From contig WHUD01000018.1 of the NCBI GenBank assembly GCA_009377385.1, positions 1-49,931 on the forward strand: a DNA stretch of 49,931 bases. The letters run 5' to 3'. The stretch is from Actinophytocola sp. Lineage in GTDB: Bacteria > Actinomycetota > Actinomycetes > Mycobacteriales > Pseudonocardiaceae. Each line of letters begins with the position of its first letter. Position 1 is the stretch's first letter. The notes beneath the pieces are model-generated. The model did no database searches. It was not told where the DNA came from and worked only from the letters and a program-made list of their open reading frames with translations. The position numbers and the translations under genes were made by a program. Positions 1 through 7,733 of this stretch are shown one piece after another.

Positions 1-26
1 CGATGCGCTCGTCCCCCCCCTCCTGA

Positions 27-215
27 TCGATAAACGGTGAAACGATGGCGTGCACGAGTGTCGGCAACGTCGTCGGCGGCGACGGCACCATCGACTCCCA
101 GGTCCTGGCCGACGTCGCGGCAGCCGCTGGCGCGCCCGTGATCGTGGAGACCCCCGCTGAGGGCCAGGCGGACGACATCGCCTACCTCCGAAAGACCATC
201 GCCACCACCCGCTGA
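27..215 (+). pseudogene. C-terminal remnant of deoxyribonuclease IV (apurinic endonuclease)
   Basis: The frame ending at the TGA at 213-215 encodes about 60 residues. The last 45 or so (from GGDGTIDS through VIVETPAEGQADDIAYLRK) read like the C-terminus of Nfo-type endonuclease IV, including the conserved ETP segment of the metal-binding TIM barrel. In the same frame there is a TGA at 24-26. The bases upstream of the GDGTID match do not look like Nfo in any of the three frames, and a run of eight C lies at 13-20. I infer a truncated or rearranged gene; the window edge prevents seeing whether a full copy lies upstream. A short intact ORF from the ATG at 45 is the alternative. No ribosome binding site precedes that ATG. 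Confidence 0.5.
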
Positions 216-250
216 CCCCGCTGACCGTCTGGCGCGCCGCCTCGCGCGTC

Positions 251-376
251 GTGTCCCCCGGCCCCGACGTCGTGTCCCGCTTTCCAGACGCCGTGTTCGT
301 CCCTCCGGACGGCGTGTTCGACGTCCAGCACGCTGTGTGCGGCACTCAGGACGTCGTGTGGCGCGCGGGCCCGCCC
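251..376 (+). repeat. 21-bp tandem repeat array, forward orientation (six units)
   Basis: The hexamer GTGTYC or a one-base variant starts at 251, 272, 293, 314, 335 and 356, an exact 21-bp period. Each unit ends in a loose CxGAC before the next GYC-GTGT. Only the hexamer and its flanks are conserved; the middle nine bases vary. The array lies between the deoxyribonuclease IV remnant and the 3' end of the GT87 gene. Because 21 is a multiple of three, both strands stay open and encode degenerate heptapeptides, but I see no start signal for a gene. Confidence 0.85.
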
Positions 377-430
377 GAAGCCACTGGCGCCCGACTCAGG
401 CACCCGAGCGTTGAACTCACGGGTCGGAAC

Positions 431-568
431 GACGAACACGGCGTCTCCAGCGCGGGACACGCGGTCATGAGTGAGGAACACGGCGCCGGGAACGAGGGAC
501 ACACGGTCCTGTGCGACGAACACGGCGTCTCCAGCGCGGGACACGGCGTCGTGAATGGGGGACACGAA
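431..568 (-). repeat. 21-bp tandem repeat array, inverted orientation (seven units)
   Basis: GRACAC, the complement of the GTGTYC of the neighbouring array, starts at 434, 455, 476, 497, 518, 539 and 560, again exactly 21 bp apart. The 31 bases from 431 recur identically from 515. The 15 bases at 287-301 in the forward array are the perfect reverse complement of 431-445 and of 515-529, so the two arrays could pair across the roughly 55-bp spacer (377-430). The array ends next to the stop codon of the GT87 gene (569-571). Together the two arrays fill the 216-568 gap, where no gene is supported. Confidence 0.85.
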
Positions 569-2422
569 CTATCGGGGCGCGGCGCCCCCAGCGCTGTCCA
601 GACCGGCCCCGCCGCTAGTGCCATCCGGACCCTCGCCACTCGCGCCGCCGCCATCCGCACCGGAACCGCCGTCGTCCGGGCCGCCGTCGTCCGCCCCGAC
701 GGGCACTGGCGTCCGGTCGGTGCTGGGGCGGCCTAGGCCGAGCGTCACGACGTCGCGGGCACGGTCGAGGACACCGCCTGCCGGATCGTCCTCGCCGCCA
801 GCCCGCATCGGGTCCGCGCTCGGCCGGTAGATCTCGTACACGATCAACGCGCAGAGCCCCACGACGGCGAGATCCCGTAGCACGACCGCGCCGAGGAACC
901 ACTCCTCGGGCAGACCCATGTTGTCCACGCCGAGGTAGAAGTACATCCGGGGCACCCACACCAGGGCGTCGATCGTCATCCAGCCGAGTAGCAGCCGCCA
1001 GTGCCCGATCGCCAGCACGGCGAGCGGCACCAGCCACAGCGAGAACTGCGGACTCCACACCTTGTTCGTCAGCAGGAACGCCGCCACCACCAGGAACGCC
1101 AACTGCGCCACCCTTGGCCGCACCGGCGCGGACAACCCCACCGCCGCGATGGCGGCACAGCACAGCAGGAACAGAACGGCGGCGACGGTGTTCAACGTCG
1201 TCGGCGTCTGACCGGGCGCGAGCGGACCGTCGAAGCCGCCCCAGCCGGTGAACACCCGCACCACGTTGTAGAGCGAGTCGGGGTCCATGCCGCGTTCGCT
1301 GTTGAGCCGGATGAACTCGTACCAGCCGTCGGGGTAGCGCAGCGCGAGTGGCAGGTTGACCGCGACGGCGGTGCCGATCGCCGCGAGCGCGCACCCCGTC
1401 CAGGCGCGCAACTTTCCCGCACGCAGGCACAGCACGAGCAACGGCCCGAGCAGGAACAACGGGTACAGCTTGAACGCGGCGCCGATGCCGAGCAACGCAC
1501 CGGCCAGCCACGGTCGTCGTCGGGACCAGGCGAGAACGCCGCCGGCGGCACAGGCCGTGGCGAGGGTGTCGAAGTTGGTGAAGGCATGCGCGACCACCAG
1601 CGGTGACAGCGCGACCAGCGCGGCGTCCCACGGCCGACGGCGGCCGGTCCTTGCGACCGACCACACCGTCGCCAGCCACGCGAACGCCAGGAACAGCGCG
1701 CTGAGGTTGAAGTAGATCGCGACCGGGATCGCGCCGGGCAGGATGCCCGCGCGCACACCGTCCTGCCACGCATGCGTCGTCGATGCCATGGCCCACTGGA
1801 ACAGCCCGGTCAGCCCCGGGTACTCCATGAACCGGACCTCGTCCCCCTCGGCGAGGTCGACAACGTGGCCGTTCGCGAACCGCAGTTGATCGCCGTCAAC
1901 GGCGAACCGGTTCTGTGGCGTGATCTCGTACTCGGAGCCGGTGGCGTCCACACCCGTCACGTCGCTGGCGACCCGATACCACTCGCCGTTGCCGTACATC
2001 GTGACGCTTGTCATGCCGCCGTCGCCGTTGCTCAGCTCGAGCCAGCCGTCGCGGTACGGGAAGAACCGCTCCTGGTCCAGCCGCTCCGCCCCATACAGCG
2101 GCACGACGTCTGAGTAGCACATCGCGACGTACTGGCGGCTCGAACTCCAGTCGAGGCTCGCCGCGCCGTCATCGCTGCCGGTCTGCTGGATGCAGGCCGC
2201 CTTGCCGAACCACGAGAACGTCAGCGTCACGATGGCGAGCAGCAGCACAACGCGCAGCGGCGTCCAAAACCAGTGCCGCCCCACGAGGGCGTGCGCGCCG
2301 AGCGGTCCGCCGATCGGCTTGCTCGCGGCCGCGGCGAGCGGCTCGGTCCAGGTCGGGATCACCCGGTCGGCCTCGCTCCGGGTGTGTTCGCCGAGCCAGG
2401 GGCGCGCTGAGGGGGAAGGCAC
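569..2422 (-). CDS. GT87-family (DUF2029) polyprenol-sugar mannosyltransferase-like membrane protein
   Basis: This is a 617-residue polytopic membrane protein with a GTG start. A first hydrophobic helix lies at about residues 51-72. It is followed by an extracytoplasmic domain of roughly 140 residues and then about ten more hydrophobic helices up to around residue 555. The last 55 residues are Gly/Asp/Ser-rich and probably disordered. The arrangement matches GT-C fold GT87 proteins that use polyprenyl-phosphate sugars as donors outside the membrane. The gene follows ponA on the same strand after 70 bp, as Rv0051 follows ponA1 in M. tuberculosis, so a role in envelope glycan assembly is likely. 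Substrate and linkage cannot be read from the sequence. Confidence 0.8.
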   Translation of the reverse strand: MPSPSARPWLGEHTRSEADRVIPTWTEPLAAAASKPIGGPLGAHALVGRHWFWTPLRVVLLLAIVTLTFSWFGKAACIQQTGSDDGAASLDWSSSRQYVAMCYSDVVPLYGAERLDQERFFPYRDGWLELSNGDGGMTSVTMYGNGEWYRVASDVTGVDATGSEYEITPQNRFAVDGDQLRFANGHVVDLAEGDEVRFMEYPGLTGLFQWAMASTTHAWQDGVRAGILPGAIPVAIYFNLSALFLAFAWLATVWSVARTGRRRPWDAALVALSPLVVAHAFTNFDTLATACAAGGVLAWSRRRPWLAGALLGIGAAFKLYPLFLLGPLLVLCLRAGKLRAWTGCALAAIGTAVAVNLPLALRYPDGWYEFIRLNSERGMDPDSLYNVVRVFTGWGGFDGPLAPGQTPTTLNTVAAVLFLLCCAAIAAVGLSAPVRPRVAQLAFLVVAAFLLTNKVWSPQFSLWLVPLAVLAIGHWRLLLGWMTIDALVWVPRMYFYLGVDNMGLPEEWFLGAVVLRDLAVVGLCALIVYEIYRPSADPMRAGGEDDPAGGVLDRARDVVTLGLGRPSTDRTPVPVGADDGGPDDGGSGADGGGASGEGPDGTSGGAGLDSAGGAAPR

Positions 2423-2492
2423 GTCAGGAAGTTACCGCGCCACGCGACGCGGGTGCGGGCCGGACACGCGCCCGGCCCCGCACCCGCTCGCG

Positions 2493-5240
2493 TCAGCCTT
2501 CCTCTTGCTCTTCCTCGGTCGTCTGCTCTTCCTCGGTCGGCCTGCCGTTGCCATTGCCGGGGAAGATGCTGCCGCCGTCGTCGTCCTCGGTCGTGGTCGG
2601 CGGCGTCGTTGTGGTCGTCGTCTCCTCCGGCCTGCCGGGCGGAGTCGGCTTCGGCCGCGACGTTTCCTCCGGCTCCTCGCTGGGTGGCACGGTCGTCGTC
2701 GTCTCCGGCTCAGGCGGCGGGGGCGGCGGCTCGCCCATCACCTCGACCTCGGGGAACGGCAACTCCGGCAGTCCCTCGTGGTAGCGGTTCATGAACTGCT
2801 CCCAGATCGAGCCTGGCAGGCCGGAACCGTAGATCGGGGAGCCGTAGGAGTCCCTGATCGGGTTGAGTGCGCCGTCGCCGACGTACGCGGCCGCCGAGAT
2901 CTGGCGCGAGTAGCCGACCATCCACGCCTGCGAGTTCTCGCCGGGGTGGCCCGGCGCCTCGTGGGTACCGGTCTTGCCAGCGCAGTCGCGGCCATCCGCG
3001 CAGCGCAGCTCCGAGTGGGCGAGCACCGGTTCCAGCGTCATGGTCACGTTGCCCGCGATCTGCTTGCTCTTCTGCCTGTCTGGGGCGAACGCCGGCTTGC
3101 CAGAGCGATCCGCCTGGTAGATGACGTCGCCGTCCGGCGTGGTGATCTTGCTTACCAGGTGCGAGCCGCGCTGCACGCCGTCCGCGGCGAAGGTCCCGTA
3201 CGCCGAAGCCATGTCCTGCGGGGTGATCTTGTTGTCCCCACCACCGATGGCAATGTTGCCGTCGAGGTCGCTGACGGAGGAGTTGTTGCTGATCCCGGCG
3301 TCCTTGACCGCCTGGACCACGGCGCGCGGGCCGACGTCGTTGAAGACCATGTCGAAGAACACCGTGTTGACGGAGCGCTTCATCGCCTCCATCACGGTGC
3401 AGTCGGGACACTGCTCGCCTTCGGAGTTGCGGACGAGGACGTCACCGAACTTGCGCGGCGACGTGCCGTCGTAGGTCGTGTAGGGTCCGCCCTTGCCTTG
3501 CTTCAGCAGGGCGGTGAAGTCGAACGCCTTCATGGTCGAGCCGGGGTTCCTGCCCTTGCTCGCCCAGTTGATGTAGTCGGTCTCGTCGTACGGCCCGCCG
3601 TAGTAGGCCCTTACCCCGCCCGACGTCGGGTCGACGGCGACGAACGCCTCGTGCAGCTTCTTCGGCTGGCCCTTCATCACGTCTTTCACCACCTGTTCCG
3701 CGATGCGCTGCGCCCGCTTGTTGATGGTGGTGTGGACGGTGTAGCCGGCCGTGCGGACCTGCTCCTCCGAGTAGCCGAGCGACGCCAGCTCGGACCCGAT
3801 CGCCGACTTGAGGTTACGACGCGAGCCTTCGAACCCTGGCGACTCGGTCTTCTCCTCGCTGACCGGCTTCGGGAAGGTCGCCTTCGACCGCTCGGACGCC
3901 GGCAGCCACTTGTTCGCGACCATCTGGTCCATCACGTAGGTCCAGCGGGACTTGGCGTAGGAGAGGTCGTCGCCGTTGCTCGGAGCCTGGATGATGCCTG
4001 CGAGGTACGCGGCCTGCGCCGAGGTCAGCTGCCCGACGTCCTTCGCGAAGTACGCCTGCGACGCCGCCTGGATGCCGTAGGCGCCCCTGCCGAAGTAGAT
4101 CGTGTTCAGGTAGGCGGTGATGATCTCCGACTTGCTGAGCTGGTTGCTCATCTTGAACGCCTTGACGATCTCGGTCGCCTTACGCGTCACGCTGTAGTCG
4201 TCGTAGTTGGTCGCCGTCTTGATGTACTGCTGCGTGATCGTCGAACCACCACCGCTGCCGCCGGTGAGCTGGTTCTTGACGGCCCGCAGGATGCCCATGA
4301 TGTCGAACCCGGCGTTGGTCTGGAAGGTCTCGTCCTCCGCGGCGTAGGCGGCGTACTTGATCTTGTCGGGAATCTGTCCCGGTTCGAGCACGACACGGTT
4401 GCCGTCCTGCATGTCCTTGGCCATCACGCTGCCGTCGGCGTAGTTGTACGTCACCGTCTTGTTCTGCTGCGAGGCGATCTCGTAGGGCGACGGCACGTCA
4501 AGGACGAAGTACAGCACGGTGAAGATCGCGATCGGGATCAGCACGAACGCCGTCACCCCGGCGTACATGATCCTGCGGACCAGCCGCCACCGCTTCTGCT
4601 TCGCGGTGAGGCCGTCGTCGAAGGGAGCATTGCCAGGGTCGCCCGGCATGTCCGGGTCCTGCTCGTAGTTGGTGACGAACGCGGTCATCTGTTCGTCAGG
4701 GGGAGGGTCGTGCCATATCGGGTCGCCCGGCATCCGATGGGTCAGCAGCTCCGGCTCGGGCGGCTCGGCGTCCGCACCCCTGTTAAGGGGTGAGAACATC
4801 TCGGTCGCGTACGGGTCGTCCGGTGGCTGCCCTGCGGGCGGCCGTCCCTGCGGCGGGGCGCCGGGTGGCGGTCCAGGGGGTCGCCCCGGCGGGGGTGCGC
4901 CGGGCTGCCTGCCTGCCGGCGGCTGTCCGGGAGGCCAGCCACCAGCGGGCGGGGGCCCGCCTGGCGGAGGTGTCCTGCGCGGGCGGGCGCGACCGTCCGG
5001 CGGCGGGCCTGCTGGCCGTCCCTGCTGCTGGCGCGGATCGCGGGCGGGACGGTTCTGCCTCGGCGGACGCTCGCCGCCGGGCCCCTGCTGCGGTGGCCGC
5101 CGCCTGCCCTGCTCCGCACCGGTTGGCCAGCGCGGGTCGTCGCCTGGCCAGCGCGGACTAGGGCCGCGGTCTTGGTCACTACCAGGCCAGTTCGCGTCGC
5201 CGTCCATGAATCGCCGTCCTGCGCTGCCGTCGTCTGTCAC
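2493..5240 (-). CDS. ponA: Bifunctional class A penicillin-binding protein (glycosyltransferase/transpeptidase)
   Basis: This 915-residue enzyme polymerises lipid II and cross-links peptidoglycan outside the membrane. Residues 1-213 are a Pro/Gly/Arg-rich cytoplasmic tail, and a transmembrane helix spans about 222-248. The GT51 domain follows, with the catalytic-Glu motif EDETF (302-306), GGSTITQQYIK near 332-341 and YLNTIYFGRGAYGIQAA near 377. The transpeptidase domain has the SxxK motif STMK (568-571), SVN (623-625) and KTGT (756-759). The last 80 residues are Pro/Glu/Thr-rich. The start is GTG at 5240; an internal ATG at residue 12 is possible. The gene lies 83 bp downstream of the DUF5318 gene and probably shares its promoter. 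The order DUF5318-ponA-GT87 corresponds to Rv0049-Rv0050-Rv0051. Confidence 0.95.
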   Translation of the reverse strand: MTDDGSAGRRFMDGDANWPGSDQDRGPSPRWPGDDPRWPTGAEQGRRRPPQQGPGGERPPRQNRPARDPRQQQGRPAGPPPDGRARPRRTPPPGGPPPAGGWPPGQPPAGRQPGAPPPGRPPGPPPGAPPQGRPPAGQPPDDPYATEMFSPLNRGADAEPPEPELLTHRMPGDPIWHDPPPDEQMTAFVTNYEQDPDMPGDPGNAPFDDGLTAKQKRWRLVRRIMYAGVTAFVLIPIAIFTVLYFVLDVPSPYEIASQQNKTVTYNYADGSVMAKDMQDGNRVVLEPGQIPDKIKYAAYAAEDETFQTNAGFDIMGILRAVKNQLTGGSGGGSTITQQYIKTATNYDDYSVTRKATEIVKAFKMSNQLSKSEIITAYLNTIYFGRGAYGIQAASQAYFAKDVGQLTSAQAAYLAGIIQAPSNGDDLSYAKSRWTYVMDQMVANKWLPASERSKATFPKPVSEEKTESPGFEGSRRNLKSAIGSELASLGYSEEQVRTAGYTVHTTINKRAQRIAEQVVKDVMKGQPKKLHEAFVAVDPTSGGVRAYYGGPYDETDYINWASKGRNPGSTMKAFDFTALLKQGKGGPYTTYDGTSPRKFGDVLVRNSEGEQCPDCTVMEAMKRSVNTVFFDMVFNDVGPRAVVQAVKDAGISNNSSVSDLDGNIAIGGGDNKITPQDMASAYGTFAADGVQRGSHLVSKITTPDGDVIYQADRSGKPAFAPDRQKSKQIAGNVTMTLEPVLAHSELRCADGRDCAGKTGTHEAPGHPGENSQAWMVGYSRQISAAAYVGDGALNPIRDSYGSPIYGSGLPGSIWEQFMNRYHEGLPELPFPEVEVMGEPPPPPPEPETTTTVPPSEEPEETSRPKPTPPGRPEETTTTTTPPTTTEDDDGGSIFPGNGNGRPTEEEQTTEEEQEEG

Positions 5241-5323
5241 GAATCAGTCTCCAGGGTGAACATTGTCAGCACACCGCGGATGGGCGGCGGCACTGGGGAG
5301 TCGATTCGCGGGTTCGCTGGAGG

Positions 5324-5743
5324 TCACGGCGTGGCGGACTTTCGAGGTCGGCTGCGAGGAGCCGGGGCGCGCGTTCCCGGCTCGCCGGTGCCGACAACAT
5401 AGGACAGCGCGAGATGGTTCCAGCGGCATGCGAGGCACACCTCGACGACATAAACGGTGAACTCCGCGAACAGGTCGGCCATCCGTTCGAGCTCGTCCGG
5501 CTTCCGCGCCGAGCCGGACACGTGCTTGAGCTCATCGCCGAACACCCACGCGACAAGGGCCATGCGCTGCTTGGCGCACACCGGACACGGGTGCTCGACG
5601 GACTCGCCGTGGAACCGAGCCGCCCTTGTGAGATACGGGTTCGCGTCGCAGATGTCGTCGGTGGAGACGTGCCCTGCGCGCCACCGCGCGAGCAACGCCC
5701 TGCGGCGCAGGGCGTAGTCGACGATCTGCCGCTGGTTTCGCAC
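5324..5743 (-). CDS. DUF5318 family protein (Rv0049-like), probable zinc-binding
   Basis: This 139-residue soluble protein has two CxxC pairs, CPVC near residue 53 and CLAC near residue 104, spaced as in a single zinc ribbon. The N-terminal part is helical and Arg-rich (MRNQRQIVDYALRRRALLA) and the C-terminal 20 residues are Pro/Arg-rich. It resembles actinobacterial DUF5318 proteins encoded next to ponA. The function is unknown; the fixed neighbourhood suggests a link to cell-wall synthesis or its regulation. It is divergent from the PadR gene at 5929, and the 185-bp space between them holds two inverted repeats. Confidence 0.8.
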   Translation of the reverse strand: MRNQRQIVDYALRRRALLARWRAGHVSTDDICDANPYLTRAARFHGESVEHPCPVCAKQRMALVAWVFGDELKHVSGSARKPDELERMADLFAEFTVYVVEVCLACRWNHLALSYVVGTGEPGTRAPAPRSRPRKSATP

Positions 5744-5770
5744 GAGAACAGCCTACGTGCCAGCGACCGA

Positions 5771-5809
5771 TTCACCACAGGTTCGGACTTCGCATCGCGA
5801 TGTGGTGAA
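5771..5809. promoter_or_regulatory. Inverted repeat between divergent DUF5318 and PadR genes
   Basis: TTCACCACA (5771-5779) and TGTGGTGAA (5801-5809) are perfect 9-bp complements separated by 21 bp. The site starts 28 bp upstream of the DUF5318 start codon and lies in the shared promoter region. It could be an operator; the binding protein is unknown. Confidence 0.4.
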
Positions 5810-5840
5810 CGACGCTTTCGGCTCGTGTTGCTGCACTCGA

Positions 5841-5858
5841 TGTATCGGCGCGATATAC
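5841..5858. promoter_or_regulatory. Candidate PadR operator upstream of padR
   Basis: The AT-rich island contains TATCG-GCG-CGATA (5843-5855), a perfect 5-bp inverted repeat with a 3-bp centre, extended by flanking GT and TAC. PadR proteins commonly bind AT-rich dyads and repress their own genes. The site lies about 70 bp upstream of the PadR start codon. Assignment to this regulator is inference from position and composition. Confidence 0.4.
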
Positions 5859-5928
5859 TTGTCCAGTAGATTGCACCGATGGAACGGACGGATATCACCA
5901 CGGTTCTAGCAGGCGAAGGAGGTGCCTG

Positions 5929-6483
5929 ATGCTGGAGTTCGCGATCCTCGGACTGCTGCACGAGGCGCCCATGCACGGCTACGAGCTGCGCAAACGCCTG
6001 CACGACACATTGGGCATGTTCCGGACGTTCTCCTACGGTTCGGTGTATCCGACCCTCCGCAGGCTGCAACGAGCGGGACTGATCGCGGAGGAACCGGGTA
6101 CGGCGACCGACCACGAGAACCGAACCTGGGGCCGGAAGGCGCGGCGGGTGTACAAGCTCACCGCGGAAGGCAAGGAGCGGTTCGGCGAACTTCTCGGTGA
6201 CGCAGGCCCTCAGACGTGGGACGACGAAGGCTTCGGCGTCCACCTCGCGTTCTTCTCCCGCACACCCGCGGACGTCAGGATGCGGATCCTCGAAGGACGT
6301 CGCAGGCGTGTCGAGGAGCGGCGCGAGGGCCTGCGGGCGGCGTTGGCGCGAGCCGAGAAGAGGATCGACCGCTACACAAGGGAATTGCATCGGCTGGGGC
6401 TGGAAAGCAGCGAACGAGAAGTGCGGTGGCTCAACGAGCTCATCGCACACGAACAAGCGGAACAGCGCGGTCAGCACGGCTGA
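5929..6483 (+). CDS. PadR-family transcriptional regulator (Rv0047c-like)
   Basis: This 184-residue protein has the PadR winged helix-turn-helix in residues 1-85. It begins MLEFAILGLLHEAPMHGYEL, followed by the TFSYGSVYPTLRRLQRAGLI recognition segment and the wing with RRVYKLTAEGK. Residues 100-184 form an Arg/Glu-rich helical dimerisation tail. The ATG at 5929 is chosen because GGAGG precedes it at the right distance. ino1 follows in the same direction after 61 bp. The PadR-ino1 pairing occurs widely in actinobacteria, so this protein probably controls inositol phosphate synthesis. Confidence 0.9.
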   Translation: MLEFAILGLLHEAPMHGYELRKRLHDTLGMFRTFSYGSVYPTLRRLQRAGLIAEEPGTATDHENRTWGRKARRVYKLTAEGKERFGELLGDAGPQTWDDEGFGVHLAFFSRTPADVRMRILEGRRRRVEERREGLRAALARAEKRIDRYTRELHRLGLESSEREVRWLNELIAHEQAEQRGQHG

Positions 6484-6513
6484 CGCGCCGCCGCTGACAA
6501 CGCACGACACATC

Positions 6514-6529
6514 ACATCTAGACATCTAG
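6514..6529. promoter_or_regulatory. Tandem ACATCTAG repeat in the ino1 leader
   Basis: ACATCTAG occurs twice back to back (6514-6521 and 6522-6529), 15 bp before the ino1 ATG and just upstream of the ribosome binding site GAAGGAG. CTAG is rare in such GC-rich DNA, so the duplication stands out. It may be an operator, possibly for the adjacent PadR protein; this is inference. Confidence 0.35.
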
Positions 6530-6544
6530 TGAAGGAGAACCGGC

Positions 6545-7636
6545 ATGGGCGAAAGCGGCCAGACTGTGAAGGTGGCCATCGTTGGCGTCGGAAACTGCGC
6601 GGCTTCCCTTGTGCAAGGCGTGCACTACTACCGTGACGCCGATCCCACCGTGCGCGTGCCGGGTTTGATGCACGTGCGGTTCGGTGGCTACCACGTGCGC
6701 GATGTGGAGTTCGTCGCCGCGTTCGACGTCGATGCGAAGAAGGTCGGCCGTGACCTGTCGGAAGCGATCGTCGCGAGCGAGAACAACACCATCAAGATCG
6801 CCGACGTCCCACCGCTAGGCGTCAGCGTGCAACGCGGCCATACCTATGACGGGCTTGGCCAGTACTACCGGGACACCATCACGGAGGCCGACGAGTCACC
6901 GGTCGACGTCGTCGCTGCGCTGCGCGAGTCAGGCGCGGACGTGCTCGTGTCCTACCTGCCGGTCGGCTCCGAGGACGCGGACCGCTTCTACGCCCAGTGC
7001 GCCATCGACGCCGGTGTGGCGTTCGTCAACGCGCTGCCGGTGTTCATCGCCTCCGACCCTGAGTGGGCGCAGAAGTTCACCGACGCCGGGGTGCCGATCG
7101 TCGGTGACGACATCAAGTCGCAGGTCGGCGCGACCATAACGCACCGGGTGCTCGCGAAGCTGTTCGAAGACCGTGGCGTCGAGTTGCAGCGCACCTACCA
7201 GCTCAACTTCGGCGGCAACATGGACTTCCAGAACATGCTCGAGCGCAACCGCCTGCAGTCGAAGAAGGTCTCCAAGACGCAGTCGGTGACGTCGCAGATC
7301 CCGCACGAGATGCAGAAGGCCGACGTCCACATCGGGCCGTCGGACTACGTGCCGTGGCTCGACGACCGCAAGTGGGCCTACGTGCGGCTCGAAGGCCGCG
7401 CGTTCGGCGACGTGCCGCTGAACCTCGAGTACAAGCTCGAGGTGTGGGACTCGCCGAACTCAGCAGGCATCATCATCGACGCCGTCCGCGCCGCCAAGAT
7501 CGCCAAGGACCGTGGCATCGGCGGCCCGATCCTGTCAGCGTCGTCGTACTTCATGAAGTCCCCGCCGGTGCAGTACACCGACTCCGAGGCGCACGACGCC
7601 GTCGAGCGGTTCATCGCAGGCGAGACCGACGAGTGA
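6545..7636 (+). CDS. ino1: Inositol-3-phosphate synthase
   Basis: This 363-residue NAD-dependent enzyme converts glucose 6-phosphate to inositol phosphate, feeding phosphatidylinositol and mycothiol synthesis. The N-terminal Rossmann motif [17 protein letters not shown] (about residues 10-26) and internal signatures such as [26 protein letters not shown] and SKTQSVTSQ are those of the actinobacterial/archaeal-type enzyme. The length is normal. The ATG has GAAGGAG upstream. It follows the PadR gene and may be regulated by it. Confidence 0.96.
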   Translation: MGESGQTVKVAIVGVGNCAASLVQGVHYYRDADPTVRVPGLMHVRFGGYHVRDVEFVAAFDVDAKKVGRDLSEAIVASENNTIKIADVPPLGVSVQRGHTYDGLGQYYRDTITEADESPVDVVAALRESGADVLVSYLPVGSEDADRFYAQCAIDAGVAFVNALPVFIASDPEWAQKFTDAGVPIVGDDIKSQVGATITHRVLAKLFEDRGVELQRTYQLNFGGNMDFQNMLERNRLQSKKVSKTQSVTSQIPHEMQKADVHIGPSDYVPWLDDRKWAYVRLEGRAFGDVPLNLEYKLEVWDSPNSAGIIIDAVRAAKIAKDRGIGGPILSASSYFMKSPPVQYTDSEAHDAVERFIAGETDE

Positions 7637-7651
7637 CGCCTGTCAGGTAGT

Positions 7652-7733
7652 GCGGTGAGTGACGCTTTCGCTGCGTTGGTGCAGTGAAAGCGTCACTCAC
7701 CGCGCTGGACGCACTGAAAGCGTCTTTCACCGC
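7652..7733. repeat. Hairpin repeat with extra arm, likely bidirectional terminator
   Basis: Arms at 7652-7674 and 7681-7703 pair over 22 of 23 bases around a 6-base loop. A third imperfect copy of the right arm lies at 7716-7733 (GAAAGCGTCTTTCACCGC). The element sits between convergent ino1 and the acidic hypothetical gene; the stop codon of the latter (7727-7729) lies inside the third arm. It could fold as a terminator on both strands. The arms centre on GTGAGTGACGCTTTC, distinct from the other repeat families in the window. Confidence 0.75.

Noticed and set aside
251..568. CRISPR array
   Set aside because: Units are contiguous 21-bp degenerate repeats with no constant-length unique spacers, the orientation flips, and no cas genes are present.
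182..736. Open frames on both strands through the 21-bp arrays, encoding heptapeptides such as EHGVSSAGHAV
   Set aside because: The periodicity is in the DNA and both strands are equally open because 21 is divisible by three. No ribosome binding site or conserved domain supports translation, though this is worth a conservation test.
2190..4793. 867-residue open frame on the plus strand opposite ponA
   Set aside because: Its product is Arg/Val/Leu-rich with no recognisable domain. It is the antisense shadow of a clearly conserved protein in GC-rich DNA.
5266..6525. 419-residue minus-strand open frame covering padR and part of the DUF5318 region
   Set aside because: It is antisense to padR, which has a clear HTH and ribosome binding site, and out of frame with DUF5318.
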